A stretch of 9,002 nt of DNA from JANXQE01 sp035651635 (GTDB lineage Bacteria > Verrucomicrobiota > Verrucomicrobiia > Limisphaerales > UBA8199). A model generated the notes under the pieces. That model was not told where the DNA came from and did not search any database. It worked only from the letters and a program-made list of their open reading frames with translations. Below are positions 5,370-9,002 of this stretch, one piece after another (position 1 is the first letter of the stretch; each line of letters starts with the position of its first letter). Made by a program: the position numbers and the translations under genes. The DNA lies in contig DASRFK010000259.1 of the NCBI GenBank assembly GCA_035651635.1, positions 1 through 9,002 on the forward strand. The letters are read 5' to 3'.

Positions 5370-6605
5370 TCACCTACGACGTCGCGCCGGTCCGTAGAAA
5401 TATCCCCCGCGGACGCGGGCTCCGCGGGCGCGCATCGGGCCCTGATTCGATTGCCCAGGCTTGCCTTCTTCGAATAGGGCGGTGTAGCGGTACTCGAAAT
5501 TCTCCAGCTTTACGCGCTGGATTTTTTGGCCGATGAACCGTTCGATGGCCTGCACGTGGCGGCCGTCTTCCGCCACCATCAGAGTGAAGGCGTCTCCTTT
5601 GTTCTCCATCCGGCCGGTGCGGCCGATGCGGTGGATATAATCCTCCGGATGCTGCGGCACATCGTAATTGATGACATGGCTGACCTCGGCGATGTCCAGT
5701 CCGCGGGCGGCAATGTCGGTGGCGACCAGGACCTCGAAACGCCCGTCCCGAAAGCCGCGCAGCGCCTGCTCGCGCTCGCGTTGGGTTCGGTTGGAATGCA
5801 AAACGGCCACCGCATGGTTGTTTCGTTTGAGCAGATGGGCGACGCGATCCGCTCCGTATTTCGTCCGGCAGAAAACAATGACCGAGTCGTAATTGACCCG
5901 TTTGAGCAATTCCAGAATCAGGTCCGCCTTTTGCGCATCTGATACAGGGTAGATCACGTGCTTCACCGTCTCAGCCGGAGTGCGCCGCGCCCCGATTTCC
6001 ACCGTTTCAGGATTCTTCATCGCCCATTGGATGAGGGTCTCGATCTCCGGTGGGACGGTCGCCGAGAAAAGTGAAGTGTGCCGCTCGCGCGGACACTTTT
6101 GGAGGATGCGCTTTACGTCGGGCAAGAAACCCATGTCCAGCATCCGATCGGCCTCGTCCAAAACGAGGTACTTGACTCGATCGAGCCGGCAAGCGCCCTG
6201 CTGCATCAGATCCAGAAGCCGCCCGGGCGTGGCAACCAGCACATCCACTCCTTTGCGCAGCGCCTCGCGTTGCACTCCATAACCAACTCCGCCGAACACC
6301 ACGACGACGCGCAAATCGGTGAATCGTGCGAAATCTCGAAATGCGGTTTCGACTTGGGCAGCCAACTCTCGCGTGGGCTCAAGAATCAGCACGCGCGGCT
6401 GGGGCTCATGATGGTCGAGCTTCGACAGGATCGGCAGCGCGAACGCCGCGGTCTTGCCCGTACCGGTCTGGGCGCTGCCGATGACGTCCCGCCCTTGCAG
6501 AATCAACGGGATGGTCCGGAGTTGGATCGGAGTCGGTTCGACATAACCCATCGCTTTCACGCCTTCGAGCATGGCGTGCGACAGGCCTAACTTGGTAAAT
6601 CCCAT
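5370..6605 (-). CDS. rhlE: DEAD-box ATP-dependent RNA helicase, RhlE type
   Basis: A 411-residue cytoplasmic RNA helicase that remodels RNA or RNA-protein complexes, as in ribosome assembly or RNA decay. All motifs are intact and in order: Q motif GYVEPTPIQ 20-28, motif I AQTGTGKT 45-52, Ia PTRELA 77-82, Ib TPGR 126-129, DEAD 150-153, SAT 181-183, VIVFCRT 242-248, ATDIAARGLD 295-304 and HRIGRTGR 325-332. The LDEADRMLDMGFLPDVKRIL stretch is typical of the RhlE group. After the core there is a short basic tail (about 390-411, ending PARRRR), common in RhlE proteins and likely to bind RNA. The ATG start is 33 bp after the stop of the 591-residue gene, so co-transcription is likely; a GGGGA run just upstream may serve as a weak ribosome-binding site. 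RhlE is the best subgroup call; other DEAD-box subgroups cannot be excluded. Confidence 0.93.
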   Translation of the reverse strand: MGFTKLGLSHAMLEGVKAMGYVEPTPIQLRTIPLILQGRDVIGSAQTGTGKTAAFALPILSKLDHHEPQPRVLILEPTRELAAQVETAFRDFARFTDLRVVVVFGGVGYGVQREALRKGVDVLVATPGRLLDLMQQGACRLDRVKYLVLDEADRMLDMGFLPDVKRILQKCPRERHTSLFSATVPPEIETLIQWAMKNPETVEIGARRTPAETVKHVIYPVSDAQKADLILELLKRVNYDSVIVFCRTKYGADRVAHLLKRNNHAVAVLHSNRTQREREQALRGFRDGRFEVLVATDIAARGLDIAEVSHVINYDVPQHPEDYIHRIGRTGRMENKGDAFTLMVAEDGRHVQAIERFIGQKIQRVKLENFEYRYTALFEEGKPGQSNQGPMRARGARVRGGYFYGPARRRR

Positions 6606-6638
6606 ATTTTTCCCCGCGTTCCCTGTAGCTGGGGTTAG

Positions 6639-8414
6639 TTAAGAGGGAGATTCCACAGGCGCCGCGGGTCTTTCCGTGGGTTGTCCTTCGTCCGACCCTG
6701 GTGCGAGCTCCTGCTCGACGGCTGGACTCGCAGCCCTCTCCTGCTCGGGCGCGGAGTTCTCCCCCGGTTCTACCGGTAGAGCAGCGGCGGGCGTCGGCGC
6801 GTCGCCAGCAAGACTGGGTACCGGTGTTTCCGGAGAGGCCGCTTCACCGCCATTTACAGATTCCACGGGCGGAGTGGGCCCCGGCTCGGTTCCGGCAACG
6901 GCGGTTTCAGTCGACATTTCTGTCGCTGTTTCCGCGGGCTTTTCCTCTTTCCTGGCAGCGGGTTTGGGCGGGCGCGGCACGGGCTTCTTGGCGGTCTCGA
7001 GTGTGCCGTTGGCAAACTCAATGACATGGCCCTGATGGATTAGCCAATGCAGATCGCCAATCAGCGCGTTCTGCTCGGGAGTCGGTCCCTCCGGCGGTGG
7101 CGCCGCGGCCGGCTGTCCTTCGGCTGGCACGGGAATCGGCGCCGGAGCCGGCGATGGCGCCAGCGCTTCGATCAATTTCCGGCGCGAGCAGCGCGGATTG
7201 GCATTAACATAATCGACGATGCTCTTGACCCCGTTGGACACAGGCGTCAGCGCGAGATCCAGGTAATGGGGACGTGCCACCGAGACGTGTGTAATGGTCT
7301 TGTTAACCTTGAAGAATTGCAGCCCGTGCCCGGCGAATTGCTGGCTGAGCACTGTGGCAATTTGCAGCGGAAACCGGCGTTGATCTTCCCACACGCTGCG
7401 GACCAGTCTCACCAGGTCGGGACTGCGCAGCGACCGCGCCGCGGCGCCGGTCATGGTGTGCGATTCCACCTCTTTAATGATATTGGCCTTGTGGTTCTCG
7501 CGAAAATGCTTCTCCACCGCTTCCATGCTGTCCAGCTTCACGGTTTCCGGCAGGTTCAGGCCGAGGTATTCCGTTTTCCAACTTTGGTCTTCCACCCATT
7601 TCTTGACCACTTCTTCGTCGCGGACAATTTTCACCCGCGACTTGTAAACCTCGAAGGGCATGCGCGAAAAGCGTTCGGAATGCAGCTTGCGCAATTGGTT
7701 TTGATAATCGTGATAATTCGGCGGGCCCAGCACCACACCGCTCATCCCGCATTGCGCGACAAAGGTATATTTGCCTTTCGGCGGTTCGGTCGCCGTCCGC
7801 TCTGATTGATAAAAAGTGCCGAAATGCTTCTTGAGCACGTGTGCGACCGCCTCGTCCTCGGAAAGCCACAGCGAATCGTCCAGCGCGCAGACGAAGAGCG
7901 GCTGAATCGGTTTGCCTTCCGGGTTCTTCTTGACGCTAAAATTTACCGTGTGGCGTTCCGGTTTCTGCAGAATCATCTGGGCGATGTCGAACAGAGGATA
8001 AGCCCGGCCAGTCATCTTGATCTGGCGAGCCAGTGACTCAACGCCTTTTTCCTCAGGCACCAGCGTCACGTTTAACTCCGGCAGCGGCAGCGGCGCCTCG
8101 CGCCTTTCTCGATCCGGTCCGCGGCGGGGTCCGCGACCCTGATCTGGACCTTCCCAGCGCCTTCCCGGTCCACGCCCAGCGCCTTCTGGTCCAGGACCTC
8201 CCGGACGGTCCTGACGCGGACGTGGCCCGTCACGCCGGGGTCCGGGCCGACCCCCACGACCGGGCGGACGGGGTCCGCGGCGGTCGCCCCGTCCCTCGGG
8301 TCGCTCTTCACGCCCCTCGTATTTGGCATACTTGGCCGCGGAGGGATCCTCCTGGGCCCAGGCGGGCAAAAAGAGCTTCTCGAGATCAAATTCGTTATCC
8401 GGTAATGTACTCAT
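6639..8414 (-). CDS. Uncharacterised RG-rich, probable RNA-associated protein
   Basis: A 591-residue protein I do not recognise as a named family. Three parts are visible. Residues about 34-106 are low-complexity and full of Arg, Gly and Pro (repeats like RRGPRPPGRGG), resembling RGG-type RNA-binding tails. Residues about 112-415 look folded, with mixed charged and aromatic sequence; notable are VNFSVKKNPEGKPIQPLFVC, GPPNYHDYQNQLRKLHSERF and EVVKKWVEDQSW. Two pieces, 401-417 (DYVNANPRCSRRKLIEA) and 447-475 (NALIGDLHWLIHQGHVIEF), read like the halves of a winged helix parted by a Pro/Ala-rich insert. Residues about 476-591 are a disordered Pro/Ala/Glu-rich tail. No signal peptide or membrane segment is seen. 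It sits 33 bp before rhlE in the same direction, so a role in RNA binding or as a helicase partner is a fair guess, not a demonstrated function. The ATG has only a weak GAAG upstream. Confidence 0.85.
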   Translation of the reverse strand: MSTLPDNEFDLEKLFLPAWAQEDPSAAKYAKYEGREERPEGRGDRRGPRPPGRGGRPGPRRDGPRPRQDRPGGPGPEGAGRGPGRRWEGPDQGRGPRRGPDRERREAPLPLPELNVTLVPEEKGVESLARQIKMTGRAYPLFDIAQMILQKPERHTVNFSVKKNPEGKPIQPLFVCALDDSLWLSEDEAVAHVLKKHFGTFYQSERTATEPPKGKYTFVAQCGMSGVVLGPPNYHDYQNQLRKLHSERFSRMPFEVYKSRVKIVRDEEVVKKWVEDQSWKTEYLGLNLPETVKLDSMEAVEKHFRENHKANIIKEVESHTMTGAAARSLRSPDLVRLVRSVWEDQRRFPLQIATVLSQQFAGHGLQFFKVNKTITHVSVARPHYLDLALTPVSNGVKSIVDYVNANPRCSRRKLIEALAPSPAPAPIPVPAEGQPAAAPPPEGPTPEQNALIGDLHWLIHQGHVIEFANGTLETAKKPVPRPPKPAARKEEKPAETATEMSTETAVAGTEPGPTPPVESVNGGEAASPETPVPSLAGDAPTPAAALPVEPGENSAPEQERAASPAVEQELAPGSDEGQPTERPAAPVESPS

Positions 8415-8530
8415 TACTTCACGTCAGGGGCATTTCGGGGCGCCCCAGCAATTAGGCGCTTTAGCCAGCATGGAACGGCCGGGGTCAGATTGCAAGCGCC
8501 GTATGGCCCGGGAAAAACCTGGTCGGTTCG

Positions 8531-8565
8531 GAGTCCCGGCTTCAGTCAGCCTGAATGGGGGACTC
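8531..8565 (-). terminator. Hairpin downstream of the decarboxylase gene, possible terminator
   Basis: In the minus-strand transcript, starting 12 nt after the decarboxylase stop codon, GAGTCCC (8565-8559) pairs perfectly with GGGACTC (8537-8531). Inside it, TTCAG and CTGAA form a second 5-bp stem with a 5-nt loop, separated by a 3x3 internal loop. The placement fits a transcript end between the decarboxylase and the 591-residue gene. A run of five T follows only 13 nt after the stem (8517-8513), so strength as an intrinsic terminator is uncertain. Confidence 0.45.
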
Positions 8566-8577
8566 TGAACGCTGAAG

Positions 8578-9002
8578 TTACACATTCAAATGCACTATCT
8601 TGGCCGGAGGGAAACCGTTGAACCAGGTCGCCGACGCGCTGCTATAGGCGCCGATGTTCTCCGAATAAACCAGGTCCTCAGTTTCCAGCGGGGGTAGAGT
8701 TTCGGAGAGTGAAATAGTATCCAAGGCGTCACAGGTTTGGCCGAAGACAGCGCACACTTCTTTTTTACCTTTCTTGAATGCTTTCAAATGGTACGGGCAA
8801 TGGTCGAAGATGATGCCGCTGAAAGTGTGATACACACTGTCGTCGATGTAATAGCAGGTTTTACCATCCCTCACCGCTTTGCCAATAATCCTCGCAATCG
8901 AGGTGGCTGCCGTGGCGACCAGAAAGCGGCCCGGTTCGGCCAGGATCTGAATATCCTTGGCAAACAGACGCTCGATCTCGCTGTTAATCTTTTTGGCTAG
9001 AA
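8578..9002 (-). CDS. Ornithine decarboxylase-like PLP enzyme, C-terminal part
   Basis: The C-terminal 140 residues of a fold type III (alanine-racemase-like) amino acid decarboxylase; the N-terminal part, with the PLP lysine, lies beyond the right edge. Such enzymes convert ornithine to putrescine in polyamine synthesis. Visible in the fragment are EPGRF (22-26), the glutamate/glycine signature that contacts PLP phosphate; FGQTCDALD (86-94), carrying the catalytic Cys-Asp pair at 90-91; GAYS (117-120) with the PLP-contacting Tyr; and the FNGF ending motif (127-130). The CD-x-LD pattern matches ornithine (or lysine/ornithine) decarboxylase and differs from diaminopimelate and carboxynorspermidine decarboxylases. 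The frame stays open to the window edge, so a GTG at 8874 is internal. Substrate choice between ornithine and lysine cannot be settled here. Confidence 0.92.
   Translation of the reverse strand, partial: LAKKINSEIERLFAKDIQILAEPGRFLVATAATSIARIIGKAVRDGKTCYYIDDSVYHTFSGIIFDHCPYHLKAFKKGKKEVCAVFGQTCDALDTISLSETLPPLETEDLVYSENIGAYSSASATWFNGFPPAKIVHLNV

Noticed and set aside
4952..5477. Open frames beginning MARCAVRAA on the plus strand in the rhlE-asd gap
   Set aside because: The same peptide recurs because the 130-bp units are repeated; these are translations of hairpin DNA.
7047..7805. Plus-strand open frame of 252 codons
   Set aside because: It is antisense to the 591-residue gene and has a composition typical of a shadow frame (many His, Arg and Gln, no motifs). 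The minus-strand frame fits the operon.
8437..8446. GGGGCGCCCC palindrome upstream of the 591-residue gene as an operator
   Set aside because: A 10-bp GC palindrome is expected by chance in such GC-rich DNA, and there is no second site or nearby regulator gene.
8578..8874. Stand-alone 98-residue protein starting at GTG (8874)
   Set aside because: The frame continues to the window edge and encodes EPGRF and other decarboxylase residues upstream, so the GTG is an internal valine.

Overview
The window looks like part of a GC-rich bacterial chromosome, probably from the Verrucomicrobiota (Pedosphaera/Limisphaerales type). That placement is an inference from the style of the proteins, the GC-rich hairpin repeats between genes and the weak Shine-Dalgarno signals; no rRNA or marker gene is present to prove it. 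All six protein-coding genes lie on the minus strand, so they read from the right edge to the left.

Right to left: (1) the C-terminal 140 residues of an ornithine-decarboxylase-like PLP enzyme, cut by the window edge; (2) a 163-bp gap with a hairpin that may be its terminator; (3) a 591-residue protein of unknown function with an Arg/Gly/Pro-rich N-terminal region and a Pro/Ala/Glu-rich tail; (4) 33 bp further on, a RhlE-type DEAD-box RNA helicase, so genes 3 and 4 probably form an RNA-related operon; (5) a 510-bp gap holding three tandem copies of a 130-131 bp hairpin-rich unit, followed by a near-consensus sigma70-type promoter; (6) aspartate-semialdehyde dehydrogenase (asd), apparently read from a leaderless or nearly leaderless mRNA; (7) a 225-residue helical protein of unknown function; (8) a RecD2-type DNA helicase.

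The leftmost ~776 bases hold no credible protein gene. They begin with the 3' end of a group II intron on the plus strand: a textbook domain V hairpin and a domain VI-like hairpin, with the rest of the intron outside the window. Next comes a mosaic of diverged repeat modules. Two of them face each other across a perfect 64-bp palindrome with no spacer, and a third lies in direct orientation further right.

The core genes are housekeeping: lysine/threonine/methionine/diaminopimelate precursor synthesis, DNA repair, RNA remodelling and polyamine synthesis. The less ordinary content is the intron end, the palindromic repeat junction, the triple hairpin array between rhlE and asd, and the uncharacterised protein coupled to the RNA helicase. 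I see no defence system, CRISPR array, tRNA or rRNA.
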